Program-made: the position numbers and the translations under genes
Source: Streptomyces sp. DH41
GTDB lineage: Bacteria; Actinomycetota; Actinomycetes; Streptomycetales; Streptomycetaceae
Assembly: GCF_029813785.1 (NCBI RefSeq)
Contig: NZ_JARVKY010000002.1
Span: forward strand, 434,001 to 498,000
Reading direction: 5' to 3'
Length of the DNA: 64,000 nt
In this document: positions 27,015 to 36,064 of the stretch, piece after piece
Layout: every line of letters begins with the position of its first letter
How positions within the stretch are numbered: position 1 is the stretch's first letter
The notes under the pieces: model-generated
Database searches by the model: none
Told to the model about the DNA's origin: nothing
Seen by the model: only the letters and a program-made list of their open reading frames with translations

Positions 27015-28721
27015 CTACCTTCCGCTGCCCGCTGTGACCGTGCCGTCCTGTGCGATCACGAAGCGGGGTGTGATCACTTGGGTGACGTACGCGTCGGACA
27101 GGTCGTCGTAGAAGCCGGTCTCCCGCAGTTTCGTGGTGAACGCCTCGGTGTTCGCCCGGAGCGCGGCCTCCTCCTCCGGTCCGGGGACGGCGAAGCCGTC
27201 ACCGGCCGGGAGCCGGTCGATGTGCAGGCCGTAGCGGGTGCGCAGAAGGTCGGTGAATTCATCGAGTCGCAGGGAGACGGTGTGGTGGGTGAACCGCGAG
27301 CGGGTGCCCCGCGGGTTGGGGCGCAGCAGCGCCACCTGGACGAGTACTTCGAGCAGCGCGCTGTCGAGAACGAAGCGCCGACGGCCGCGGTGGGGCTGTG
27401 CGATCAGCGCGCCCGGCCGGTTCTTCAGCAGCAGGGAGTCGATCGTCTCGATGAGGTACTTGTGGTGGTAGCGACCGCGGTAGGCCATGAGCAGTTCGAT
27501 GTACTGCTCGAAGGCTCCGAGTCCCATGGAGGCCTCCAGCAGCGGCCGGACCTCTTCGGGCTGCTCCTCCTTCCGTGTATCGACGAGGATGCTCTCCAGG
27601 CGGGCCTCGAAGAACCGTTCTCGGTGCTCCCGGTAGGCGTCCGAGCCGAAGCGCAAGAGTTCGCCGACGGTGGCACGGCCCCGGGAGGGCCGGGTGGCCT
27701 CGCCCCGTGAGACGAGTTGATCGGCGAAGTCGTCGAGTTTGCGTACCACGTATCCGGCGCGGACGAAGTCCGGGATGCGCCGGTGCCACGCGGCCGCGCT
27801 CTGTTCGGCGAGGGCGGCTGCCTGACTCCCGGGGATGCCGGCCGCGTCGACGAAGAGTCCGGCGCGGAACGGGCAGCCCGCGAGCGGATCGGCCGCCGCC
27901 GCCGCGGCGGGGCAGTTGTCGGGGCCGCAGGCCGGGTCCGCACCGCCGCGGGCCACGGCGTGCGGCAGCAGCTTCATCGCCTTCAGCTGGCCGAGGGCAA
28001 GGTGCAGCGCGCAGAGGATCTTTAGGTATTCGACGAGGGTGACGCGCGGCAGCAGGTCCTTCAGGGACATCAGGCGCAGGACGTCATCGGCGAGCAGGTC
28101 TGCCTGGCCGACGCACAGGGGCGGGACGTCGTACCAGCCGCGCACTTGCTGCGCCGCGTCCTGGGTGACCTGGCTGTTGAGGTGCAGTACGGCCTGGGTC
28201 TCGACGTCGATACGGGGGTCCGCCGACTCGTCGGGTCGGCCGCGGGAGGCGGAGCCGAGTCCGGTGAAGAAGAATCGCCGCAGTTGTTCGAGGGCTGCCT
28301 GGCCCTGGCCGCCTCGCGCGTGGCGCAGCATCTGGTAGAGCTGGGCGTCCGCGCCGTAGGCACGCGAGTGGTAGTAGTTACGGAATTTGTAGGTGAGTCC
28401 GTGCAGCGGGCGCAGTCCGGCCACGGCCTGGCTGGGCCGGCCGCGGTTGACCATGTCGAGCAACTGCGTCTCGATCCACCGGCGGGCGATGTCGCTGTGC
28501 TCGGCGAAACCGGGGAACTTCGCGGCGTGCTGTTCCTTGGTGAACTCCTTGACGAAGGCGTCGACGGAGAGCTCCTTGCGCTGCACCATCTTGCTGGGCA
28601 GGCCGTTGTGGTTGACCCGCATCAGGAATCCGGTGAGGACCCGGTCCATCTCGACCCGTTTGTACTCCAGGTGGGAGACGCCGGGGTGTTTCAGCTCGCT
28701 GTCGCGGCGGCGCAGTGCCAT
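27015..28721 (-). CDS. Conserved defence-operon protein, MAD7-like, unknown fold
   Basis: A 568-residue soluble protein lying between the kinase and ATPase genes. It is mostly helical by sequence. A possible metal site is seen at DPACGPDNCPAAAA...PLAGCPF (three Cys, about residues 265-290). YRGRYHHKYLIETIDSLLL and the C-terminal THHTVSLRLDEFTDLLRTRY resemble a winged-helix-rich region; this is a guess. I do not recognise a catalytic motif. Position and size fit the protein called MAD7 in methylation-associated defence systems, from memory of database product names. Its start codon overlaps the kinase stop by one base (TGATG), so the two are translationally coupled. Confidence 0.75.
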   Translation of the reverse strand: MALRRRDSELKHPGVSHLEYKRVEMDRVLTGFLMRVNHNGLPSKMVQRKELSVDAFVKEFTKEQHAAKFPGFAEHSDIARRWIETQLLDMVNRGRPSQAVAGLRPLHGLTYKFRNYYHSRAYGADAQLYQMLRHARGGQGQAALEQLRRFFFTGLGSASRGRPDESADPRIDVETQAVLHLNSQVTQDAAQQVRGWYDVPPLCVGQADLLADDVLRLMSLKDLLPRVTLVEYLKILCALHLALGQLKAMKLLPHAVARGGADPACGPDNCPAAAAAADPLAGCPFRAGLFVDAAGIPGSQAAALAEQSAAAWHRRIPDFVRAGYVVRKLDDFADQLVSRGEATRPSRGRATVGELLRFGSDAYREHRERFFEARLESILVDTRKEEQPEEVRPLLEASMGLGAFEQYIELLMAYRGRYHHKYLIETIDSLLLKNRPGALIAQPHRGRRRFVLDSALLEVLVQVALLRPNPRGTRSRFTHHTVSLRLDEFTDLLRTRYGLHIDRLPAGDGFAVPGPEEEAALRANTEAFTTKLRETGFYDDLSDAYVTQVITPRFVIAQDGTVTAGSGR

Positions 28722-31700
28722 CAGTGCTCCGTTCCTCGTGCCGGGGCGAGCTGCAGGGTTGCGCCGGGTTGCCGGGTAAGTCGGTACGGCGGGCTGCCGG
28801 GGGCGCTGAGCAGCACCTCCTGGCAGGACGCTGCGGACAGGGCGTTCTTGAAGACGGCGAGAGCCAGGTTCTGCCCCTGCTGGTCCTCGACGCCGGACCG
28901 GTGGCCGTGGTGGAGCCGGTCGAGCAGCTCGTACAGGTCAAGGCGGACGACGAGCCGGGCATGTTGCGGGCCGTCGCCGTCGGGCCGGTGGCTCATGACG
29001 AGTTCCCGGGGGCTGCTCTCCACGTACCCAGAGGCAGCGGGGGTGCGCACTTCGAGGGTGAACCGTCCGGCGGGGAAGAGGCGGTGGCTGCGGACGGTGG
29101 CGCCGCGCACCGCCCTGACCTGGAGGGCGAGGTCGGGTTCGCCGTCCGGGCCGAAGGGGTGCTGCATCCCTTCGCCGCGGCTGATCGCCTCGATGAGCCG
29201 GGCCAGTTCCCCAACCGCGGGGAGCGTGCCGTCCAGGAGGCCGAGGAAGCGGCCTCCGGAGCGGTAGCTGACCATGGTGGTCCAGCGGGTGTCGTCCAGG
29301 CTCTCGAAGTAGAAGCGGCGCCGGGAGGCGGCGAGGTAGGCCCGGTGGGCGTCGCGCTGGTGACCGCCCGGGTCGGGGGTGCGGGGCAGGGCGGCGAACT
29401 GTTCGCGCAGGAGTTCCCCGTCGTGATCGCCGCGCTGGTCTACCGAGATCAGGCTGTGGCCGCCGGAGGGCCCTGTGTAGTCGAGTCTGCGATCCAGTTG
29501 CGGGTCGGGGACCCCTGCCATGTCGAGATCACGGAGCTGGGTGAGGAACCGGTCGTGCTCTTGGTCACCGTCCGTGTGGATTCCGGCCCAGCTGGTGAAG
29601 TAGAAGCTGTCGAGTCTCTGCTGGGCGGTATCGGCGCCACCGGCGTAGAGGGCGTGGATCTGGTCGCAGTCCCGTCCCGAGGTGAGGGTGTGGGCGAGAG
29701 CGGAGCGCAGGTCGCGCAGGGTGATGTGGAGCCGTCCGCGCAGCTGGGCCATGCGGTGCAGGACGGTGAGGCGTTCGCGGACCTGGGGGCCGGCGGTGGG
29801 GTGGGCGAAGGTCCGGGCGTTGTGCAGGGCGTAGCAGCGGGTGGCGAGGGGGCAGGAGCCGCAGGCCTCCCAGTGCCGCGGGTCGGTCATGGTCTCGACC
29901 ATGCGCCGCATGATGGAGCCGGTGCCGTGGGGATCGGCGAAGACATCGCGCGCGTTGAGGTTGACGACGGCGATGCCGTGGGCCTCCTGCCCGCTGACGA
30001 GACCCTCGCGAAGAGTGTCGGCGAGCAGCGGATAGTGCTTCTCGTGCCGGCTCAGGAAGTCGGCCAGCCGTCCTTCGTTGATGGCGAGCAGCCGGGTTTC
30101 GTGATCGGTCCAGGTGTCGGCGGACTCGCCCTGGTAGGGGGCGAGGAACGCCTCCAGCACGGTCTCGTTGTCCGTTCCGTCCTCGTCCTGGCTGCCGTCG
30201 TGGTTGGTGAGGAACAGGCGGCCGCGGTAGGTGAATTCGTCGCCGTTGGCGCGGTGGGCGGCGAAGTCCGCGCCCTTCTTGGCCGCGGTGGTGGCGAGAT
30301 GCTGGAGGAAGGCGGTCTTGCCGTCGCCGGCGTTGCCGGTGATGACCACCAGGCGGTGTTCGCCCCGCAGCACGGCCGGGGTCAGCCGGGTGTCGAGGGC
30401 GGTCTCGACGTAGAGCGGGAAGCCGGTGGGGTCCAGGCCGCGCGTGCCGGCGTTGGTCCGCGCGTTCTGGCTGTAGAGGGTCTGCAGATGGGTCACGAAC
30501 GGGTTGCGTCCGGGTTCGGCCGGCTGAGTAGGGGCGGCTCCGGCTCCTCGCGGTGCGGCCCGCGTCTCGTCCCCGGTGGCGTGGCCCGGGGGTGTCCGGC
30601 GTACCTCCCCGGCTTCGCGCAGCGCGGTGCGGAACGCCTCCGCGTCGGGGAAGCGTTCGGACCGGCGGGGCGAGATCGCGCGGCGCAGTACGCTGGCGAA
30701 GCCGGCGCCGAGGTCGGCGAAGCCCGCGATGTCCCGGGGGTCGGGGGCTTCCTCGTCACGCGGTGGACTCTCCCGGCCCCGCCACGGGTAGGCACCGGTG
30801 AGCGCCACGTAGGCGGAGAGTCCGGCCGCGTACAGGTCGAGGTCGGTGAGGTCCTCCGCCCTGGGCCGTCCCCGGCCGAGGGCCCCGGGGGCGATGAACT
30901 TGGGCGAGGCGAGGGTGGGGGTGAGGGTGGAGCCGGTGGAGACCGCCGCGTTGAAGTCGAGCAGCCGGGTGCCGTCGGGCGTCCACAGGAGGTTGCTGGG
31001 TTTGATGTCGCAGTGGTAGACGCCGTGTCCGTGCAGATGACCGAGGCCCCTCAGGCAGTCCTCCAGCAGTCGGAGCACGTCGGCCGGGCCCAGGGGCCGT
31101 TCACCACCGCGGTCGATGACGGCCTGGAGGTCCCGCCCTTCCGCGAACTCCATGCGCAGGTACGGGAATCCGCCCTTGGGCAGCCATTCGGCGTCGATGA
31201 GCCGCACCAGGTTGGGGTGCGGCGGGAGACGTCGGAGCGCCCGGTACTCCTTCTTGAGCCGCTCCTCCACCTCCAGGCCGCCGCCGGTGAGGATCTTGAG
31301 TACTTCGTCCTCGTCGTCGAGGACGTTGTAGACCCGGTAGACGACGCCGAACTGTCCCTGTCCGAGTTTGGCCCGCACGCGGAACTTCTCGGTGAGCCGG
31401 AACCCGTGGGGCAGGTCGGCGTAGTTGCGCGGGTTGTGCCAGTCGAAGGAGCCGTCGTCCTCCCACTCGGCCGGGGCGCCGCGCCGCCCGCCCGGCGCCG
31501 GGCGGTGCCGCGCCAGCAGTTCCAGCGCGTCACGGGCCTCCGGACGCTGTTGCGGGTCGGGGGCGAGCAGCGCCGCGACGAGAGACCCGACATCGGCGTC
31601 GATTCCGGGGACCGCCCCGAGCGCCGCCGTGGCCGCCCCGGTGTCCCCCTCCGGGTCGGGTGGCTCTCCGGTGTACAGCTCGTGGAAGAGCGCACCCGCC

Positions 31701-32899
31701 GCGTACATGTCCGAGGCGGGTGAGAACGCGTCCGCGTCCCCCGCCACCTCCGGCGCCAGGTAGGCCGCGTCGTGCCGTGCCAGCGCCGTCTGCCGCACCG
31801 TGAGCTGCGAGCCGCGCGGCTGCCCGGGGTAGGCCAGGTCGAATCCGGTCAGCATGGCGTTCCCGTCACGGTCGACGAGGACCGCGTCGGGGGTGAGCCC
31901 CCGGTGCACCACCCCCTTGGCGTGGGCGTGCGCGAGCCCGGCGAGCACGCCGGACATCACCCGCTGCCGGGCGTCCGCGCCGAGGGGAGACGACTCGTCC
32001 GTCAACCGCACCCTCAGCGCGTCGGCCCGTACGTCCTCCAGCACGACCGCGTAGCCCGCCTGGTCGTCCACGGGGAAGTCATCCACACAGGCCACGATGT
32101 GCTCGCTCGCCTTGAGCCTGCCAAGCGCCTGCATCGGCGTGCTGATCCGGGCGAACGCCGCTTCCAGCTCGGCCTCCGGCAGCAGCGGATCGACGCCGTG
32201 CACCTGGAGCAGATAGGTGCCGGCGCCTGCCTGGCCCTGCCTGCGCACCCGGTACACCGACACGTTCTCGTACGGGTCGTAGGGGGCCGCCGGTGCCGAG
32301 GGGTCGGTCTCCGCCAGGGTCTCCTCGACCTTGTACCGCCCGAACGTCCGGGGTCCGGCGGGGGTCCGGGCCTCGGCGAGCAGTACCCGCACGATGTCGT
32401 CGTGCCGGCCGGCGATGTCCGGCACCGGGTGGCCGGCCGCCGGACGGTACTGCGTGAGGAACGGAACGAGGTCCCGCAGTCGCACCGTCTGCGGCTCGTC
32501 CAGACCTGCCGGGTCCCGCAGCACCGCGTCGTCGAACGGCAGGACGACCAGCGGATCGCACCACACCGACAGCGCCGCACCGGACCGGGACCGCCGCAGC
32601 AGCCGCCCCAGTACCTTGGCGTGCTCCCGGGACTTGCGCACCGGAGACGGGAAATACGATCCCCGGCTCAGATACCAGCGGGCCCCGCGCACCTCGATCC
32701 GGCCGTGCGCCCCCTTGGTGTCGGCGAGCAGGCACACATGCTCGGTGAGGATGGCCAGGTCCACCTCGAAGACCTGCCGGCCGCGCCCGTACGACAGCTC
32801 GAAGTTGGACACCACCGTCCAGCCTTCGGGGGCGTGGTCCCGCAGATGCCGCAGCACCATCCGCTCGGCATCGTTGACCGGCTCACCCACCGGAATCAT
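28721..32899 (-). CDS. NERD-pseudokinase-kinase-P-loop defence protein, PglW/MAD6-like
   Basis: A 1392-residue multidomain protein. Residues 1-120 are a NERD nuclease-related domain (FEVDLAILTEHVCLLADTKG). About 185-370 is a kinase fold with broken motifs: HRGLTPDAVL in place of HRD...N and TGFD in place of DFG, so a pseudokinase. About 500-720 is an intact Ser/Thr kinase: glycine loop LGQGQFGVVY, catalytic HCDIKPSNLL, metal motif DFN. From about 830 a P-loop NTPase follows (GNAGDGKTAFL, Walker A). The domain order matches PglW-type kinases of BREX type 2 and MAD6. It probably senses infection or modification state and controls the effector by phosphorylation. The ATG at 32899 is chosen because the NERD domain starts there; 83 upstream in-frame codons look non-coding. 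Confidence 0.87.
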   Translation of the reverse strand: MIPVGEPVNDAERMVLRHLRDHAPEGWTVVSNFELSYGRGRQVFEVDLAILTEHVCLLADTKGAHGRIEVRGARWYLSRGSYFPSPVRKSREHAKVLGRLLRRSRSGAALSVWCDPLVVLPFDDAVLRDPAGLDEPQTVRLRDLVPFLTQYRPAAGHPVPDIAGRHDDIVRVLLAEARTPAGPRTFGRYKVEETLAETDPSAPAAPYDPYENVSVYRVRRQGQAGAGTYLLQVHGVDPLLPEAELEAAFARISTPMQALGRLKASEHIVACVDDFPVDDQAGYAVVLEDVRADALRVRLTDESSPLGADARQRVMSGVLAGLAHAHAKGVVHRGLTPDAVLVDRDGNAMLTGFDLAYPGQPRGSQLTVRQTALARHDAAYLAPEVAGDADAFSPASDMYAAGALFHELYTGEPPDPEGDTGAATAALGAVPGIDADVGSLVAALLAPDPQQRPEARDALELLARHRPAPGGRRGAPAEWEDDGSFDWHNPRNYADLPHGFRLTEKFRVRAKLGQGQFGVVYRVYNVLDDEDEVLKILTGGGLEVEERLKKEYRALRRLPPHPNLVRLIDAEWLPKGGFPYLRMEFAEGRDLQAVIDRGGERPLGPADVLRLLEDCLRGLGHLHGHGVYHCDIKPSNLLWTPDGTRLLDFNAAVSTGSTLTPTLASPKFIAPGALGRGRPRAEDLTDLDLYAAGLSAYVALTGAYPWRGRESPPRDEEAPDPRDIAGFADLGAGFASVLRRAISPRRSERFPDAEAFRTALREAGEVRRTPPGHATGDETRAAPRGAGAAPTQPAEPGRNPFVTHLQTLYSQNARTNAGTRGLDPTGFPLYVETALDTRLTPAVLRGEHRLVVITGNAGDGKTAFLQHLATTAAKKGADFAAHRANGDEFTYRGRLFLTNHDGSQDEDGTDNETVLEAFLAPYQGESADTWTDHETRLLAINEGRLADFLSRHEKHYPLLADTLREGLVSGQEAHGIAVVNLNARDVFADPHGTGSIMRRMVETMTDPRHWEACGSCPLATRCYALHNARTFAHPTAGPQVRERLTVLHRMAQLRGRLHITLRDLRSALAHTLTSGRDCDQIHALYAGGADTAQQRLDSFYFTSWAGIHTDGDQEHDRFLTQLRDLDMAGVPDPQLDRRLDYTGPSGGHSLISVDQRGDHDGELLREQFAALPRTPDPGGHQRDAHRAYLAASRRRFYFESLDDTRWTTMVSYRSGGRFLGLLDGTLPAVGELARLIEAISRGEGMQHPFGPDGEPDLALQVRAVRGATVRSHRLFPAGRFTLEVRTPAASGYVESSPRELVMSHRPDGDGPQHARLVVRLDLYELLDRLHHGHRSGVEDQQGQNLALAVFKNALSAASCQEVLLSAPGSPPYRLTRQPGATLQLAPARGTEH

Positions 32900-33024
32900 C
32901 CGCGCCACCGGCCGCAACCCCCTGTCCGCACCTGCACACTTCGAGTCATCGACCACTCTATGCCCAGCCACTGACAACCCGTGCGGCGCAGATGCAACAC
33001 CCGTTGCCGGGGGTGCACTTGCGG

Positions 33025-33381
33025 TCACAGCAGCTCCCGCCGGCTGCGGGAGTTCGCCACGGCGACCCGTGCCCGCAGGATGCCCTCCGGCAGCTCGCCC
33101 CCGAGTACCGAGGCGGCCGGCTCGACCTCGTCCGGCCGTGCGGTCCACTCGGCGCCGCCGCCTTCCGGGCGCAGCCAGACGAGCCCGTCGAGGTGATCCA
33201 TGACGACACCCCGCCGCTCCCGCCGGGTGTCGTACGCGAGCTGCCCGACGGGCAGCCGCCGCGGGGCCCGCTCTTCTCGCGCGGCACGTACGGCAGCCTC
33301 GTGCGCCTGGGCCGCGGCGGCGGTACGGCAGGGCCTGCGGCGCGGCAGCGGGGGCGGGGTCGGCGGTGTGTGGGGGGCCAT
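33025..33381 (-). CDS. Small conserved Streptomyces protein divergent from an XRE regulator gene
   Basis: This 118-residue protein starts at an ATG preceded by GGAGG at six bases. It has a Pro/Arg-rich N-terminus (MAPHTPPTPPPLPRRRPCRT), a helical AHEAAVRAAREERAPRRLPV, then VGQLAYDTRRERRGVVMDHL and WLRPEGGGAEW, a small beta-rich module. Proteins of this pattern accompany XRE-DUF397 gene pairs in many streptomycetes, from memory. Function unknown. It shares a 146-bp divergent promoter region with the XRE gene and lies between it and the kinase gene. Confidence 0.7.
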   Translation of the reverse strand: MAPHTPPTPPPLPRRRPCRTAAAAQAHEAAVRAAREERAPRRLPVGQLAYDTRRERRGVVMDHLDGLVWLRPEGGGAEWTARPDEVEPAASVLGGELPEGILRARVAVANSRSRRELL

Positions 33382-33527
33382 GTGGTGCCTCCAGGTGCGG
33401 GAGGTGCGTCGGGGCAGCTCCGGGATTTCACTGTTCGCACCTACAGCGTCACCGTCCGCGACTACCGTGAACAGGGTGACGGCATCCCACCCGGGGATGC
33501 GGAACAGCACGTCAACAGGGGATGCAC

Positions 33528-34376
33528 ATGGCCTCCGAGACCCAGAGACTCGACCCGGCCCATTCGGCACGGGAGCTCTACGGCACGGAACTGCGCCGCC
33601 AGCGACAGCTCACCGAGGTGTCCCTGGACCGACTGTCCGACATCGTGAACTACAGCAAGACCCAGCTCCACGGCGTCGAGACGGCCGAGCGCCTGCCGCT
33701 GCCCCCGCTCTCGTCCAAGCTCGACGCCGCGTTCGGCACGGGCGGGCTGTTCGAGGGCCTGTGGAGCATCATCCAGCGGGAGCGCTACCCAGACCGCTAC
33801 CGCCGCTTCATGGAACTCGCCGACCAGGCCACCGACATCCACGAATACGCCGGCCACCTGGTACCGGGACTGCTCCAGACACCGGCGTACGCGCGTGCGC
33901 TGCTACGGGTGGGGGACCCGGAGGCCTCGGGTGAGGAGATCGAGCGGAAGGTGGGGCTTCGGGTGGGGAGGCAGGGGCGGTTGGGGGAGGGCGATGGGCC
34001 TCGCTTGTGGGCTCTCCTGGAGGAGGGGGTTCTACGGCGCCCCATTGGAGGTCCGGCAACTACACGCGAACAGCTCCGCGCTCTGCTGTCGTTCGCCGAG
34101 TCACCACGCATTGAAGTGCAGGTTGTCCCTTATGCGCATGGGGAACACGCACTACTCGACAGCACCCTTACGCTCCTAACCTTGCCGAATACCACGGCGG
34201 TTGCCTACGTGGAGAGCAATTACTCCGGCCAGCTCATCGAGGATCCGGCCGAGGCCATGAAGCGGCGTCGGGCTTACGATCTACTCAGGGCCAACGCCCT
34301 GTCGCCGCGGGAGTCCGCCGCGATGATCGAAGCAGCAACGGAAGGCTTCAACCCATGCGAGCAGCAAACGGACTGA
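33528..34376 (+). CDS. XRE family regulator with DUF5753 ligand/partner domain
   Basis: A 282-residue helix-turn-helix protein of the type paired with DUF397 proteins in Streptomyces. Residues 18-70 are the HTH (LYGTELRRQRQLTEVSLDRL, then YSKTQLHGVETAERLP). The rest is DUF5753: FMELADQATDIHEYAGHLVP, LLQTPAYARALL and FAESPRIEVQVVPYAHGEH are typical. The ATG at 33528 has AGGGG six bases upstream and is preferred over the ATG at 33522. It overlaps the DUF397 gene. Its place inside the defence island, on the opposite strand, suggests control of the island, but such pairs are widespread and could be unrelated cargo. Confidence 0.87.
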   Translation: MASETQRLDPAHSARELYGTELRRQRQLTEVSLDRLSDIVNYSKTQLHGVETAERLPLPPLSSKLDAAFGTGGLFEGLWSIIQRERYPDRYRRFMELADQATDIHEYAGHLVPGLLQTPAYARALLRVGDPEASGEEIERKVGLRVGRQGRLGEGDGPRLWALLEEGVLRRPIGGPATTREQLRALLSFAESPRIEVQVVPYAHGEHALLDSTLTLLTLPNTTAVAYVESNYSGQLIEDPAEAMKRRRAYDLLRANALSPRESAAMIEAATEGFNPCEQQTD

Positions 34377-34564
34377 ACCCTATACGGTGGCGCAAGTCGA
34401 GCTACAGCAACGTGGACGGGGGCAACTGCCTTGAGGTCGCCGACGGTGTTCCTGCCGCTGTGCCTGTCCGGGACAGCAAGGACGCGGAGGGGCCTGTCCT
34501 GATGATCCCGCGCCTAGCCTGGACACAGTTCGTTGGAAGCTTCAAGCGCACTTCGACAAAGTAG
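34355..34564 (+). CDS. DUF397 domain protein, partner of the XRE regulator
   Basis: A 69-residue protein with the full DUF397 pattern: IRWRKSSYSNVDGGNCLEVA at the start, then VPVRDSKDAEGPVLMIPRLA and WTQFVGSFK. It overlaps the XRE gene by 22 bases, so both are co-translated. DUF397 proteins antagonise or co-regulate their XRE partner in known Streptomyces pairs. A second, truncated DUF397 sequence is found at 41039. Confidence 0.9.
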   Translation: MRAANGLNPIRWRKSSYSNVDGGNCLEVADGVPAAVPVRDSKDAEGPVLMIPRLAWTQFVGSFKRTSTK

Positions 34565-34621
34565 GGGCAGAAACGGGCCGTGGCAAGGCCCGGCCACAGC
34601 CCGACGAAACGCGGCCTCCGC

Positions 34622-36064
34622 TTAGCTGGTTCCACCCGCGTGCTGAGCCACAACCTCTTCCAACCGCGTGAGGGCCTGGTCTTCCCTGCGATCGGCCTCA
34701 TCACGCTGACTGTAGGCCTGGCGGACGGTTCCTGCGACGCGTTCGCGATCTTTTTCAGTCAGGGTCGGTACCGGGATCCCAGCACATAGATCGAGATGAA
34801 TGTCCTGCTGCTTTCCGCCTGTTGAGCAGGAACGAAGCACTCGAAACATGGGTTCAGACCGAAGCAAGGCACTCAAGTAGGCGCCTGAAAAGCCTGAGAG
34901 GCCGGAGCGCAGCCGCAAGAAGTCCTCGGAGTAGGCGTGACCGCTCCATGCACCTGTTACGAGGATCGACCTGCCATAGACCTCATTTTCTCCCAGCGTT
35001 CCACGGGCGGCGATCAAAACCGTCTCGTCCTCCGCCAACACCTCCTTCGAGGTGTGCGCCTTGCTGATCCATCGCCCTTCCGGACGGAGCCAGAACGCCT
35101 GACGCTGGCCCACCAGTCGGTAGCTGTAGGTGTCCCCCGGCTCGCCGTCGACGCGCGGAAAGCGTAGGCCACGACTCATCTGACCGCCCTTGCAAACCTC
35201 CCCCAATGTCACATGCTCGACCTCCCCCAGCCGCCGCAATATCTTCTGCGCCCGTGGCTGGAAGTTCAGCGCCCGCAACGTCGTCGCATCCACCCCACGC
35301 TGCGGGAATCCGAGGTCCCGCCCCTGCTCGTGCCATCGCAGGTCGAGCAGGTCCGCGAGCCCCGCGGTCTCGAACAGGTCCCGTGTCGCCCGGTTCACGC
35401 CGCTCTGGAACGCCGCCCGCAGCGAGGCGGCCTCTTCCATGAGTTCGTGGATCTCCTTCTCCACCGCCTCACCGAAGCGCGGTACGCGGATCTCCTCGAT
35501 GTGATCCGGTGCGATATGCCTAATGGCGGACCCATATACGCCGCCCCTGACCAATACTTCCCCGAAGCGGCTCCACAGGAATGTGTACAGGTACCCCGCC
35601 TTGATCTTGTTCTGGTCGGGAGTGACCTTGATGACGTCTTCCGAGGACCAGAAGCCACCCATGTCGGGCCGCACATACGCACGCCTGCCGGCATTGAATC
35701 CCGAGCGCGAGATCATCGTCATTCCGGGCTGAAGTTCCAGGTAATGCAGGCTGGACGACTCCGCGTCGGCCTTCTTCAGCCGGGGCAACGAGCTCAGGTC
35801 GGCAACCAGCATGTCTTTACTGCCCACAAAGGGAACACTGTGCTCGGGGGCGGTGACATAGACTCGCCGGAACAGCGGGCCGCTGTTGATGCCCCCGCCG
35901 TAGCCCGCCGTAAGATCCCGCAGCGGCGCTTTCTCCACCGTGAGCCGTTCCAGCAACTGCTGGGTGGCGAAGGCCCCCGACAGGTACGGCTTGGCCACCA
36001 ACCGCAACCCCTGCCGGTCGAGCCAGCTCCGCATGGCCGGGTTGCCCCGCTCGGCGATCTTCAC
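34622..36064 (-). CDS. hsdS: Type I restriction-modification specificity subunit (MAD5-like)
   Basis: A 480-residue S protein that would give the methylase its DNA target. Two target-recognition halves are visible: residues 1-210 (ending in the conserved helix VEKEIHELMEEAASLRAAFQ) and about 230-480 (LRFPRVDGEPGDTYSYRLVG, then GGKQQDIHLDLCAGIPVPTL and the second coiled-coil REDQALTRLEEVVAQH). The start is a GTG that overlaps the methylase stop by four bases (GTGA). Base composition is a little less GC-rich than in flanking housekeeping genes. No HsdR gene follows; the next minus-strand gene beyond the regulator insertion is the kinase. Confidence 0.9.
   Translation of the reverse strand: MKIAERGNPAMRSWLDRQGLRLVAKPYLSGAFATQQLLERLTVEKAPLRDLTAGYGGGINSGPLFRRVYVTAPEHSVPFVGSKDMLVADLSSLPRLKKADAESSSLHYLELQPGMTMISRSGFNAGRRAYVRPDMGGFWSSEDVIKVTPDQNKIKAGYLYTFLWSRFGEVLVRGGVYGSAIRHIAPDHIEEIRVPRFGEAVEKEIHELMEEAASLRAAFQSGVNRATRDLFETAGLADLLDLRWHEQGRDLGFPQRGVDATTLRALNFQPRAQKILRRLGEVEHVTLGEVCKGGQMSRGLRFPRVDGEPGDTYSYRLVGQRQAFWLRPEGRWISKAHTSKEVLAEDETVLIAARGTLGENEVYGRSILVTGAWSGHAYSEDFLRLRSGLSGFSGAYLSALLRSEPMFRVLRSCSTGGKQQDIHLDLCAGIPVPTLTEKDRERVAGTVRQAYSQRDEADRREDQALTRLEEVVAQHAGGTS

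Noticed and set aside
28715..31723. A 1002-codon open frame on the plus strand opposite the kinase gene
   Set aside because: It is a shadow of the GC-rich minus-strand gene; the composition is Val/Gly/Glu/Ala-rich without any domain, and the kinase frame has clear motifs.
32900..33148. N-terminal extension of the kinase to 33148
   Set aside because: The extra 83 codons overlap the 3' end of the small protein gene at 33025, are Gly/Ala/Pro-rich and precede a clear NERD domain start at 32899.
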